A stretch of 58,564 bases of DNA from Planctomycetota bacterium (lineage in GTDB: Bacteria > Planctomycetota > UBA1135 > UBA2386): assembly GCA_016794035.1 (NCBI GenBank), contig JAEUHS010000048.1:1-58564 (forward strand), given 5' to 3'. The position numbers and the translations under genes are program-made. Below, in pieces: positions 1 to 7,817 of the stretch (the first letter of the stretch is position 1; each line of letters opens with the position of its first letter). The notes under the pieces were generated by a model. The model did not search any database and was not told the origin of the DNA. It saw only the letters and a list, made by a program, of their open reading frames with translations.

Positions 1-1
1 C

Positions 2-454
2 GACGTCGGCTGCGGCGTCGGCCACTGGCGGCAGGCCGCCGCGGAACTGTGGCCGCGCGCGCGCTACCACGGCGTCGAGTACAGCGCACACCTGTGCGAG
101 CGCTTCGGCTGGACGCAGGGCTCGATCACCGACCTCGACGCGCGCGCGGCGACCGGCCGCGACGAGTTCGACCTGGTCGTCTGCCAGGGCGTGCTGCAGT
201 ACCTCGACGACAAGGCCGCCGCGACGGCGCTGACGAACCTCGGCCGCTGGTGCGGCGGCGCGCTCTACCTCGAGGCGCTGACCAGGGCCGACTGGCAGCA
301 CAACTGCGACCGCAAACGCACCGACGGTGACGTGCACCTGCGCACCAGCGACTGGTACCGCCAGCGCCTCGCGCGGCGGTTCCAGGCCTGCGGCGGCGGC
401 GTGTTCTGCAGCAAGGACGCGGGCGTGACCCTGTTCGAACTCGAGGGAGCCTGA
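2..454 (+). CDS. Class I SAM-dependent methyltransferase (5' truncated)
   Basis: The last 150 codons of a gene that begins before the window. The visible frame opens inside the SAM-binding motif I (DVGCGVG). It continues with a motif II-like acidic strand end (GVEYS) and a motif IV-like segment (DLVVCQGVLQYL), which is the order of a Rossmann-fold methyltransferase. The C-terminal part (WYRQRLARRFQACGGGVF) resembles the end of small-molecule or protein methyltransferases, but the substrate cannot be inferred. The stop is 5 nt before the next gene, so the two are probably co-transcribed. The family call is well supported; the role is unknown. Confidence 0.75.
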   Translation, partial: DVGCGVGHWRQAAAELWPRARYHGVEYSAHLCERFGWTQGSITDLDARAATGRDEFDLVVCQGVLQYLDDKAAATALTNLGRWCGGALYLEALTRADWQHNCDRKRTDGDVHLRTSDWYRQRLARRFQACGGGVFCSKDAGVTLFELEGA

Positions 455-459
455 CGACC

Positions 460-2433
460 ATGAGCGGCATGGACTTCTTCGGCCATCAGGAACGCGCGCG
501 GAAGTCGACGCGGTGGCTGGTCGTGCTGTTCGTGCTGGCGGTGCTCGCGATCGTCGCGAGCATCTGGTTCGCGGCGTCGGCGCTGCTGCTGGTCACCGAC
601 ACCCGCAGCGACGGCCCGGCGGACTGGCAGGTGCTGGTCGCGGTCACCGCGGTGACGCTGTTCGTGATCGCCTCGGCGATGCTGTGGAAGACCGCGCAGC
701 TGCGCAGCGGCGGCGCCAGGGTCGCGACGTTGCTCGGCGGCACGCCGGTGTCGATGGACCCGACCGACCCGAAGGAGCGCATGCTGCGCAATCTCGTGGA
801 GGAGATGTCGATCGCGTCGGGCGTGCCGGTGCCCGAGATCTTCGTGCTCGAGCACGAGAGCGGCATCAACGCGTTCGCCGCCGGCTGGACGCCCGCCGAC
901 GCCGCGGTCGCGGTGACGCGCGGCTGCCTCGAGCAGTTCGATCGCGACGAGCTGCAGGGCGTGATCGCGCACGAGTTCAGCCACGTGTTCCACGGCGACA
1001 TGCGGCTCAACATCCGGCTGATGGGCGTGCTGTTCGGCATCGTCTGCATCGCGACGATCGGCCGCATCGTCGTGCAGGCGGTCGGTCGCGGCGCCGGCCG
1101 CGGCTCCGGCGGCCGCGGCAAGGGTGGCGGCGCCGCCGGCTTCGTGCTGTTCGGCCTCGCGCTGATGGTGATCGGCTGGCTCGGCGTGCTGTTCGCGCGA
1201 CTGATCCAGGCGGCGGTGTCGCGCCAGCGCGAGTTCCTCGCCGACGCCAGCGCGGTGCAGTACACCCGCAACCCGCGCGGCATCGGCCTCGCGCTGGCGA
1301 AGATCGGCGGCCTCGGCGGCCGGCTGCAGAGCCCGCACGCCGAGGAGGCCAGCCACATGCTGTTCGCCGACGGCATGCGGCGCTTCTTCGGCGGCGCGAT
1401 GGCGACCCACCCGCCGATCGAAGAACGCGTCGAACGCGTGCGGCCCGGCTTCCGCCGCCCGCTGGCGAGCGCCGGCGACATGGTCGCGGCCGCGACCGCG
1501 GTGCCGGCGCCGGTCCTGGCGCCGGGTGCCGCCGGCTTCGCGGGCGCCGGCGACGGCCCGCGCGCGGGACGGCGCACGCGGCCCGCCGATCTGGTCGCGG
1601 CCGCCGGCGACCCGCAGCCGGCCGACGTCACGGCCGCGCGCGAACTGCTGCAGCGGCTGCCGCTCGAGCTGTCGGTGGCCGCGCGCGACCCGATGCGCGC
1701 CGGCGCGGTGCTCGTGGCGCTGCTGCTCGAGCGCGACAACGCGCGCCGCGAACGCCAGCTCGCGCCGCTGCGCGAACGCGACGCCACGCTCGCCTACGAG
1801 GCGAGCACGTTGTTCCAGCTGATCTCGCGGCTGCCTGCCGACCTGCGGCTGCCGCTGCTCGAGCTGTCGACGCCGGCGCTGCGCGCGCAGGCGCCGGCGC
1901 AACGGCAGGGCCTGCGCACGCTGGCGCGCGAACTGGCGCTCGGCGACGGCCGCCTGTCGCCGTTCGAATTCGCGCTGCTGCGGCTGCTCGAACGCCACGT
2001 GCGGCTGCCGGGCGAGGCGCCGACGCGCCCGCCGGGGCGACCGACACCGTTGGTGCAGCACGCGGCGGCGACCGCGGTCGTGCTGTCGGTGCTGGCCCAC
2101 GCCGGATCCGGCGGCGACGCGGCCGCGGCCGCGGCGGCCTTCGCCCGCGGGCACCGGCACCTCGGACCGGTGGCGCCGATGGCACTGCTGCCCGTCGCGC
2201 AATGCGACGGCACCGGCCTCGAGCGCGCCGTCGACGAGCTCGCCAGCGTGTCGCCGCTCGGCAAGCGCAACCTGCTCTCGGCCTGCGCCGAGGCGGCGGC
2301 GGCGGACGGCACGCTGACCAGCGGCGAGGCCGATCTGCTGCGGGCGCTGGCCGCCGTCTGGGACTGTCCGCTGCCGCTCGCGACCGCGCACGGCGCGGCG
2401 CCGACCGCTGGTCCGGCCGCGTTCCCGGGCTGA
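460..2433 (+). CDS. M48-family membrane metalloprotease with TerB-like C-terminal region
   Basis: A 657-residue membrane zinc protease. Two hydrophobic helices (about residues 19-44 and 57-80) precede the zinc motif HEFSH (about residue 169). Two more helices (about 187-207 and 226-250) follow, and then REFLAD, which supplies the third zinc ligand. This is the HtpX/M48 layout used in membrane-protein quality control. The family is normally about 290 residues. Here some 350 extra residues follow, ending in a helical stretch (ACAEAAAADGTLTSGEADLL) that resembles the acidic repeat of TerB-like domains. A GGGAG site precedes the ATG. The histidine kinase gene follows after 75 nt. Protease call firm; TerB-like tail is inference. 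Confidence 0.88.
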   Translation: MSGMDFFGHQERARKSTRWLVVLFVLAVLAIVASIWFAASALLLVTDTRSDGPADWQVLVAVTAVTLFVIASAMLWKTAQLRSGGARVATLLGGTPVSMDPTDPKERMLRNLVEEMSIASGVPVPEIFVLEHESGINAFAAGWTPADAAVAVTRGCLEQFDRDELQGVIAHEFSHVFHGDMRLNIRLMGVLFGIVCIATIGRIVVQAVGRGAGRGSGGRGKGGGAAGFVLFGLALMVIGWLGVLFARLIQAAVSRQREFLADASAVQYTRNPRGIGLALAKIGGLGGRLQSPHAEEASHMLFADGMRRFFGGAMATHPPIEERVERVRPGFRRPLASAGDMVAAATAVPAPVLAPGAAGFAGAGDGPRAGRRTRPADLVAAAGDPQPADVTAARELLQRLPLELSVAARDPMRAGAVLVALLLERDNARRERQLAPLRERDATLAYEASTLFQLISRLPADLRLPLLELSTPALRAQAPAQRQGLRTLARELALGDGRLSPFEFALLRLLERHVRLPGEAPTRPPGRPTPLVQHAAATAVVLSVLAHAGSGGDAAAAAAAFARGHRHLGPVAPMALLPVAQCDGTGLERAVDELASVSPLGKRNLLSACAEAAAADGTLTSGEADLLRALAAVWDCPLPLATAHGAAPTAGPAAFPG

Positions 2434-2435
2434 GA

Positions 2436-2469
2436 CGTTCGTGCGCGCCCGCGCGCGCCGGCGCGAACG
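2436..2469 (+). terminator. Possible hairpin after the M48 protease gene
   Basis: CGTTCG (2436-2441) can pair with CGAACG (2464-2469) and the stem can extend through GC-rich bases. There is no T-tract, so it could be an attenuating hairpin, a weak terminator or chance in GC-rich DNA. Confidence 0.25.
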
Positions 2470-2508
2470 TGCGGCCGATAGGACGGCCGGCAAAGGGGAG
2501 GAGACGTC

Positions 2509-3465
2509 ATGCGGATCGAGGGTGTCGCGTGGCTTCCGGGCGTGGCCGGCGTCGTCGCCGTGTCGCTGCTGGGGGCCGGTCTTGGGGCAGGGATCGTGGT
2601 CGCGTTCGCCGCGGCGGCGGCGCTCGGCTGCACGCTCGCGGCGTCGCGACACGCCCGGCGACGGGCGCCCGCGGCGGCGCCCCCGCCGGCGGTTGCGGCG
2701 CTGCAGCGGGCGCTGGCGCGGCGCAACGAACACCTGGCGCGCACGGTGCACGAACTGCGCACGCCGCTGTGCACCGTCGCCGCGGCGCTCGATCTGCTGC
2801 GCGGCGAAGGCGGCGCCCCGCGGCGCGACACCGACGAGCTGCTCGCCTGCGCGGTGCTGGCGACCGACCATCTGACCCATCTGGTCGACGACGTGCTCGA
2901 CGACGCGGCCCTGACGGCCGGGCGGCTGCGCCTGACTCTGGGCTCGCACCGCGCAGCGACGCTGCTCGGCGACTGCGCCCGGTTGCTGCGGCTGCACGCG
3001 GAACGCAGCGGCCGGCAGATCGAGCTCGGCGCGGTCGACGCCGACCTGGCCGTGCGCACCGACCCGCGCCGCTTCCAGCAGATCGTCACCAACCTGGTCG
3101 GCAACGCGCTGAAGGTCGCGCCGGTCGGCACACCGGTGCGCATCGAGGTGCAGCCCGACCCGCAGCGCATCCGATTCGTCGTCGTCGACCGCGGCCCCGG
3201 CCTCGGCCCGGAGCTGCAGGGCCGGCTGTTCACGCCGTTCGGGTCCGGCGCGCACGGGGCCGGCACCGGCCTCGGCCTGCACGTCAGCATGCGGCTGGTG
3301 CAGCAGATGGGCGGCCGCATCGGACACGCCGAGACCGCGCAGGGCACCACGTTCTGGTTCGAGCTGCCGCGCGCGATCGCGCGGCGCCCGGCCGCCGAGC
3401 CGCCGCCGCCACGGACCACGGGGCGCACCCGCGGCGCGGTCCCGGCGCTGGCCGGTTCGCGCTGA
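2509..3465 (+). CDS. Orphan sensor histidine kinase
   Basis: A 318-residue kinase. Two closely spaced hydrophobic segments within residues 5-45 anchor it, with almost no extracytoplasmic loop, so it probably senses in the membrane or cytoplasm. The H-box is HELRTPL (His about 81), followed by the N-box NLVGNALK, G1 DRGPGLG and G2 GTGLGLH, so the catalytic core is complete. The ATG has a strong GGGGAGGAG site 5-10 nt upstream. No response regulator is adjacent; the only one in the window (20706-21392) has its own kinase. The upstream M48 protease could share its signal, but that is inference. Confidence 0.9.
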   Translation: MRIEGVAWLPGVAGVVAVSLLGAGLGAGIVVAFAAAAALGCTLAASRHARRRAPAAAPPPAVAALQRALARRNEHLARTVHELRTPLCTVAAALDLLRGEGGAPRRDTDELLACAVLATDHLTHLVDDVLDDAALTAGRLRLTLGSHRAATLLGDCARLLRLHAERSGRQIELGAVDADLAVRTDPRRFQQIVTNLVGNALKVAPVGTPVRIEVQPDPQRIRFVVVDRGPGLGPELQGRLFTPFGSGAHGAGTGLGLHVSMRLVQQMGGRIGHAETAQGTTFWFELPRAIARRPAAEPPPPRTTGRTRGAVPALAGSR

Positions 3466-3543
3466 GGCGACGGCGCGCGACGCACGCCCCGGTTGCGCGT
3501 CATCGTCGTTGCCGACGCAACGACCCGGCTCGATGATGCGCGC

Positions 3544-4245
3544 ATGCGTCGCCTGCTCGCCGCCCTGCTGTCGCTCGCCGCGGTCGCGTCGGCGCCGTCG
3601 CAGCAGCGACCGTTCGTCGCCCGCAACGGCACGTTCCAGATCGAACTGCCGGCAGGCTGGCGCCAGCTGGCGCCGGGCGAAGCGCGCATGCTCGGCGCGC
3701 TGCCCGACGTGCCGCCGGAGCTCGGCTACGTCGAGCCCAGTTCGCTCTACGCGATCGGCCCGGTCGACGAGTGGCTGCAGGGGCACTTCGACACGCCGTG
3801 GATCTGGGTCGTCGAGCAGGGCAACGAATGGGTGGTCGAGCACGACTTCGCCGACCGCCTGCGGCAGCTCTGGGACGAGAACGGCGCCGCGACCGGCGAG
3901 CGGCACGAACTGAGCGACGTCCGCCGCGACACCGTGGGCCCGCAGCACCACGCGGTGCTGACGGCCGTGCGCACCAGCACGCCGCGGCAGGGCCCGCCGG
4001 TGCGCCGCCTCGACGTCTATGCGCCGACCGGCGGGCGGCAGGTGTCGCTGTCGTTCTCCTGCCGCGCCGACCGGTTCGAAGGCTGGCTGCCGCGGTTCCG
4101 CAGCTGGCTGGAGACCGTGCGGTTCGCCCGCCCGGCGCAGGGCGAGCCCCAGCTCGGCGATCGGCTGTGGACCCCGCTGCTCACCGGCGGGCTGGTGTCG
4201 CTGCTGCTGCTGGTGCTCTACAAGCACACCCGGCGGCAGCGTTGA
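3544..4245 (+). CDS. Secreted or membrane-anchored protein of unknown function
   Basis: A 233-residue protein not assigned to a family. I chose the ATG at 3544 because it opens a typical signal peptide (MRRLLAALLSLAAVASA), with cleavage likely just before QQRPF. An in-frame TTG 17 codons upstream would put charged residues before it. One hydrophobic helix near the C-terminus (GGLVSLLLLVLY) is followed by basic residues (KHTRRQR), so the body should face outward and the tail inward. The central part (residues 20-200) is beta-rich, with no catalytic motif seen. A possible promoter, TTGCCG-17-GATGAT, ends just before the ATG. Confidence 0.7.
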   Translation: MRRLLAALLSLAAVASAPSQQRPFVARNGTFQIELPAGWRQLAPGEARMLGALPDVPPELGYVEPSSLYAIGPVDEWLQGHFDTPWIWVVEQGNEWVVEHDFADRLRQLWDENGAATGERHELSDVRRDTVGPQHHAVLTAVRTSTPRQGPPVRRLDVYAPTGGRQVSLSFSCRADRFEGWLPRFRSWLETVRFARPAQGEPQLGDRLWTPLLTGGLVSLLLLVLYKHTRRQR

Positions 4246-4251
4246 GCCGGG

Positions 4252-4277
4252 GCGCCCGCGCGCTACACTGCGGGCGC
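4252..4277. repeat. Perfect 8-bp inverted repeat around a -10-like box
   Basis: GCGCCCGC (4252-4259) and GCGGGCGC (4270-4277) are perfect complements separated by 10 nt. The spacer ends with TACACT, a -10-like hexamer. It could be an operator, a hairpin at the 5' end of the transcript or a terminator for the gene on the left; no T-tract follows. Confidence 0.45.
4264..4269 (+). promoter_or_regulatory. -10-like box TACACT
   Basis: It matches the TANNNT pattern found before many starts here. TTGAGC (4242-4247) lies 16 nt upstream as a plausible -35. A GTG opening a 24-codon frame is 8 nt downstream, and the DUF2779 gene starts at the end of that frame. Confidence 0.45.
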
Positions 4278-4352
4278 GTGCAGCACTGCCCACGCGCCCC
4301 CGGACCGACGGTGCGCACCAGGGTTGCCCTCGCCACCCAGACATTGCCTTGA
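4278..4352 (+). CDS. Possible 24-codon leader peptide ahead of the DUF2779 gene
   Basis: A GTG-initiated frame (VQHCPRAPG...) runs from 8 nt after the TACACT box to a TGA at 4350-4352. The TGA overlaps the TTG start of the next gene as TTGA, the usual geometry of translational coupling. There is no ribosome-binding site, consistent with leaderless translation. The peptide resembles nothing known, so this rests on position only and may be chance. Confidence 0.3.
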   Translation: MQHCPRAPGPTVRTRVALATQTLP

Positions 4353-5929
4353 AGAAGAAAGCCAGCGCGAAGAAGCCCCGCCATCTCGACAAGCATCTGT
4401 TCGAGGCCGGACAACAGTGTCAGAAGCGGCTGTGGCTCGACTACCACGAGCCGATCGAGCAGACCCCGGCGACGGGACGCCAGCTGATGTCGGCGGTCGG
4501 CCAGCAGCTGCTGGCGCTGGCCCGCAGCGCGTTCCCGAAGGGCGTGCTGGTCGAGGCCGAGGATGCCGACGCGGCGGCCGCCGAGACCGCGCGGCTGCTC
4601 GCCGCCGAGACGCCGGTGGTGTTCCACGGCGCGTTCGTCGCCGATGGCGTCGAGGTGCGTTCCGACATCGTCGTGCGGCATCGCGACGGCGCGCTGGATC
4701 TCTACGAGGTCAAGTCGGGCACCAAGATCAAGCATCGCTACGTCAACGACCTGGCGCTGCAGGTGCACGTCGTCGCGCTCGCCGGCCACAAGGTGAACGC
4801 CGTGTTCCTGCTGCACGTCAACCCCGCCTACGTGCACAAGGCCGACACCGACTTCCCGGCGATGCAGCTGCTGCGCAGCGCCGACGTGACGGCGAAGGTG
4901 CACAAGCAGGCGGAACTCGTGCGACGCCGGCTGCAGCAGTTCCGGCTGGCGATCGACAACGACAAGGTCCTGCAGCTGCCGATGGGCACGTTCTGCACGG
5001 CGCCGTTCCCGTGTCCGCAGCTGGCGCGCTGCAGCAAGCAGTCGGCCGAGAATCCGCTGCGCGAACTGCCCGAGCTGTCGCGTGCCTTCGAAGTCGAGCT
5101 GCAGAAGGAAGGCGTGCGCAGCATCGATCAGCTCGACGCCGAGCGCCCGGGGCTCACGTTCCGGCAGAAGCGCACGATCACCTGCGTGCAGAAGGGCGAA
5201 CCGCTGGTCGAACCGTTCGTGCGCGAGGAACTGCGGCAGTGCGACAAGCCGCTGCACTTCCTGGCGATCACCGGCGTCGTCGACCCGTTGCCGCGCTTCG
5301 ACGGTCAGCGGCCGTGGCGCCTGGTGCCCTACGCGTGGGCGGCCCAGACGATGCATCCCGACGGGCGCATCGAGAGCGCCGCGTTCACCCACGTCGAGCG
5401 CACCGATCCACGCACCGACTTCATCACCTCGCTGGCGAGGCATCTCGAGGTGGGCGGCACGATCGTCTGCTGGGACGCCAAGCCGCTCGAGGAGATGCGC
5501 GCTCTGCTCGACGACCTGCCGGCGGCCAAGGCCGCCGTGCGCGCGGTGCTGGGCCGATCCCACGTCGATCTGATGCTGCTGTTCGAGTCCGGCGTCTTCC
5601 ATCCGCAGCTGCGCAGCCACGCGGACCTGCGCCGGACGGTCGCGACCTGGCTCGGCGACCACAGCGGCGACGACCTGCCGGTCTACGGCGAAGACGATCT
5701 GCGCGAGGCGCTCAACAAGGCCGCGACGCCGCGCATCCGCAGCACGACCAGGGACAAGCTCGCCGGCGAGATCCAGGCCGGCGTCGTCTGGACCAGCGAA
5801 CGCATGCTCGACCTGTACCGCAAGTTCGCCGAGGTCGAGGTCGTGCGGGCGCCGAAGACGGTCAAGGCAGCCGCCGCCAAGACGCGGCCGAAGCCGCTGC
5901 CCAAGCCGCTGCCGCCGGCCGCCGAGTGA
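4349..5929 (+). CDS. DUF2779 protein: PD-(D/E)XK-like nuclease plus degenerate RNase H-like domain
   Basis: A 526-residue protein. I chose TTG at 4349 because homology-like sequence begins immediately (HLFEAGQQCQKRLWL). The N-terminal half has a PD-(D/E)XK-style core, RSDIV...LYEVKSG, near residues 110-130. It also has four cysteines placed as in Fe-S nucleases of the Cas4/AddB kind: Cys24 plus a C-x5-CP-x5-C cluster (FCTAPFPCPQLARC, about residues 215-230). The second half follows the DUF2779 pattern, but the acidic DFE-type exonuclease motif expected before the DPLPRFDG segment reads LHFLAITGV, so that domain may be inactive. DNA processing is the likely role; the pathway is unknown. Confidence 0.72.
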   Translation: MKKKASAKKPRHLDKHLFEAGQQCQKRLWLDYHEPIEQTPATGRQLMSAVGQQLLALARSAFPKGVLVEAEDADAAAAETARLLAAETPVVFHGAFVADGVEVRSDIVVRHRDGALDLYEVKSGTKIKHRYVNDLALQVHVVALAGHKVNAVFLLHVNPAYVHKADTDFPAMQLLRSADVTAKVHKQAELVRRRLQQFRLAIDNDKVLQLPMGTFCTAPFPCPQLARCSKQSAENPLRELPELSRAFEVELQKEGVRSIDQLDAERPGLTFRQKRTITCVQKGEPLVEPFVREELRQCDKPLHFLAITGVVDPLPRFDGQRPWRLVPYAWAAQTMHPDGRIESAAFTHVERTDPRTDFITSLARHLEVGGTIVCWDAKPLEEMRALLDDLPAAKAAVRAVLGRSHVDLMLLFESGVFHPQLRSHADLRRTVATWLGDHSGDDLPVYGEDDLREALNKAATPRIRSTTRDKLAGEIQAGVVWTSERMLDLYRKFAEVEVVRAPKTVKAAAAKTRPKPLPKPLPPAAE

Positions 5930-5953
5930 GTCGGCGGTCCCGCCCGCGGGCGG
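5919..5953. terminator. Hairpins between convergent genes
   Basis: CCGCCGA (5919-5925) pairs with TCGGCGG (5931-5937) around a GTGAG loop spanning the stop codon. A second 14-nt palindrome, CCGCCC-GC-GGGCGG, lies at 5940-5953. They sit between two convergent genes, where a bidirectional terminator is expected. There is no U-tract. Confidence 0.4.
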
Positions 5954-5954
5954 C

Positions 5955-6968
5955 TCACGCCGCCGCGTAGGCCGACAGCAGCGTGTCGATCTCGCGCACC
6001 GTGGGGAAGCGCCGCTGGAAGTCCTCGCGGATGCGCACGCCGAGCGCGCCGGCCGCGGAGCGATTGCGATACAGCGCCATGATCTGCTTCGCCATGTCCT
6101 CCTCGGACGCGAACAGCAGCCCGGTCTCCTTGTGGCGGATCAGGTCGCGGTTGCCGGGCACGTCGGCGGCGACGATCGCGCGGCCGAGGATGCCGGCCTC
6201 GAGGATCGTCGGCGCCGCGCCTTCGCTCAGCGACGTGTTCAGCACCACGTCGGCGTCGAGATAGGCGGCGCCCATGCGGTCGTGCGCCAGCGTCGGCAGC
6301 ACGCGCACGCCGGCCTCCTGCTCACACTGCCGCCGCACGGCCTCGGCGTAGTCGCTGTCCTGATCGGGGCCGGCGAGGATCATCTCGACGTCGGCGCCGG
6401 CGGCCCGCAGCACGCGCACCAACGACACCGCCCGGTGCTGGCCCTTGACCGGTCGCAGACCGCCCGGCAGCAGGATCAGGAAGCGCTGGCGCGGGATGCC
6501 GAGCGAGCGCCGCAGATCGGTGCCGGTCGTCGGCAGCCGTACGGCGGCGCGCGGTACGAGGTCGATCTTGCCGACCGTGTCGGGCACGCGTTCCTCGACC
6601 AGCAGGCCCGCGGCCGCGTTGGGCACCAGCACGCGATGCGCGCGGCGCAGCACCTCGCAGACCAGGGAGCCGCGGTCGCCGTCGAGCATGTCGTGGTGCA
6701 GATCCTCGCCGCTCAGCGAGACCACCCACGGCGTACGCAGCCCGAGCAGGTGCAGGCCCGTTCGCAGCGCGTCGTGCGCGTGCACGACGTCGGGCTTGAA
6801 GCGGCCGATGGTGCCCTCGAGCGACTGCTTGAGCCCACCCTCGCTGGTGCCGCCGAACAGTTCGCACAGATGCCCCGAACGCTGCAGCCCCTCGCGATAG
6901 CGCTGAACCGTCGAGATCGCCCCCAGGTGGAGGTGGGTCGGCGAGGGGGTCATCAGCAGCACTTTCAC
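5955..6968 (-). CDS. Family 4 glycosyltransferase (GT-B fold)
   Basis: A 337-residue glycosyltransferase using a GTG start at 6968. That start has AAAGGA about 7 nt upstream and opens directly into the first Rossmann strand (VKVLLMTPSP). The donor-binding half has LLPGGLRPVKGQ and the family E-x7-E motif (EGAAPTILE, about residue 275). It should transfer a nucleotide-activated sugar to a lipid-linked or polymeric glycan on the inner face of the membrane. The frame continues upstream without a sensible start. It is the last gene of a minus-strand group (flippase, GT2, BtpA-like, GT4), so a part in exopolysaccharide or O-antigen assembly is likely. Confidence 0.85.
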   Translation of the reverse strand: MKVLLMTPSPTHLHLGAISTVQRYREGLQRSGHLCELFGGTSEGGLKQSLEGTIGRFKPDVVHAHDALRTGLHLLGLRTPWVVSLSGEDLHHDMLDGDRGSLVCEVLRRAHRVLVPNAAAGLLVEERVPDTVGKIDLVPRAAVRLPTTGTDLRRSLGIPRQRFLILLPGGLRPVKGQHRAVSLVRVLRAAGADVEMILAGPDQDSDYAEAVRRQCEQEAGVRVLPTLAHDRMGAAYLDADVVLNTSLSEGAAPTILEAGILGRAIVAADVPGNRDLIRHKETGLLFASEEDMAKQIMALYRNRSAAGALGVRIREDFQRRFPTVREIDTLLSAYAAA

Positions 6969-7003
6969 GAACGGTCCTTTCGGTCCGTACCCGGTGGCCG
7001 GCT

Positions 7004-7804
7004 TTACCCGGCGACGGCGGCACAGGCGGCGCGCAGCGCGCGCACCCGGTCGCCGTCGATCGGCGCGGTGACGACGCCGCCCTGCTTGATCGACGTGCCG
7101 ACGATCGCGCCGTCGCAACGCCCCCACAGCACCGGCGCGTTGGCGACCGTCAGGCCGGAGCCGATCCACACCGGGAACGCGCCGACGGCGGCCCGCACGG
7201 TGTCGAACAATGCGACATCGACCGGTTCGCCGGTGCGCGATCCCGACAGCACGATCGCGTCGGCGCCGGAGCGCTCGGCGAGGTCGCGGGCCCCGGTGGC
7301 GACGTCGAACGGCTGCAGCGGCGTCGCGTGCTTGACCAGAAAGTCGGCCAGCAGCTGCACGGGCGGCTGCCCGACGACGGCGAGCCGGTGGCGGTAGGCG
7401 GCGACGCGCGCGGCCTCGCCTTCGATCACGCCCTGGTCGGTCACGTAGGCGCCGGCCAGCACGTTGATGCGCACCCAGCGCGCGCCGGCGACCGCCGCGG
7501 CACCCAGCGCGGCGATGCCGTCGTTGCGCAGGCAGTTGACCCCGGTCGGCAGGCCGCAGGCCGTACGGATGCGATCGGCGACCACGGCCAGCGCCGCGGC
7601 ACAGTGCGGCGGCGTCGGGTCGTCGCGCGTGCCCTTGTGGAACGGCGCGCCGCCGAAGTTCTCGACGATCGCCCCGTCGAAGCCGCCGGCCGCCAGTTCG
7701 TGGGCGTCGGCCAGCGCGCGATCGAGCACGTGCTGCATCGACCGGAAGCCGGCGCTGCCGGGCAGCGGTTGCAGGTGCACGACTCCGAGCAGGGGACCGG
7801 GCAT
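7004..7804 (-). CDS. BtpA/SgcQ-family TIM-barrel protein
   Basis: A 266-residue protein with the BtpA family pattern throughout: LLGVVHLQPLPGS at the N-terminus, then GFDGAIVENFGGAPF, VNCLRNDG, WVRINVLAGAY, DAIVLSGSRTGEPV and DGAIVGTSIKQGG. The family folds as a TIM barrel. In cyanobacteria it is needed for photosystem I accumulation; in other bacteria its reaction is not established. GGAGGT lies 5 nt before the ATG. It sits between two glycosyltransferase genes, 13 nt after GT2 and 35 nt before GT4, which is odd company for this family. Family call firm, function here unknown. Confidence 0.88.
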   Translation of the reverse strand: MPGPLLGVVHLQPLPGSAGFRSMQHVLDRALADAHELAAGGFDGAIVENFGGAPFHKGTRDDPTPPHCAAALAVVADRIRTACGLPTGVNCLRNDGIAALGAAAVAGARWVRINVLAGAYVTDQGVIEGEAARVAAYRHRLAVVGQPPVQLLADFLVKHATPLQPFDVATGARDLAERSGADAIVLSGSRTGEPVDVALFDTVRAAVGAFPVWIGSGLTVANAPVLWGRCDGAIVGTSIKQGGVVTAPIDGDRVRALRAACAAVAG

Positions 7805-7817
7805 GGACGACCTCCGT

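Noticed and set aside
3493..3543. Upstream TTG start for the secreted protein at 3544
   Set aside because: It would place 17 mostly polar residues before a canonical signal peptide.
265..4392. A 1375-codon open frame on the minus strand antisense to the M48 protease, kinase and secreted-protein genes
   Set aside because: Its product is almost all Arg, Ala, Gly, His and Gln, with no domain, and it spans three real plus-strand genes. It is a product of high GC codon usage.
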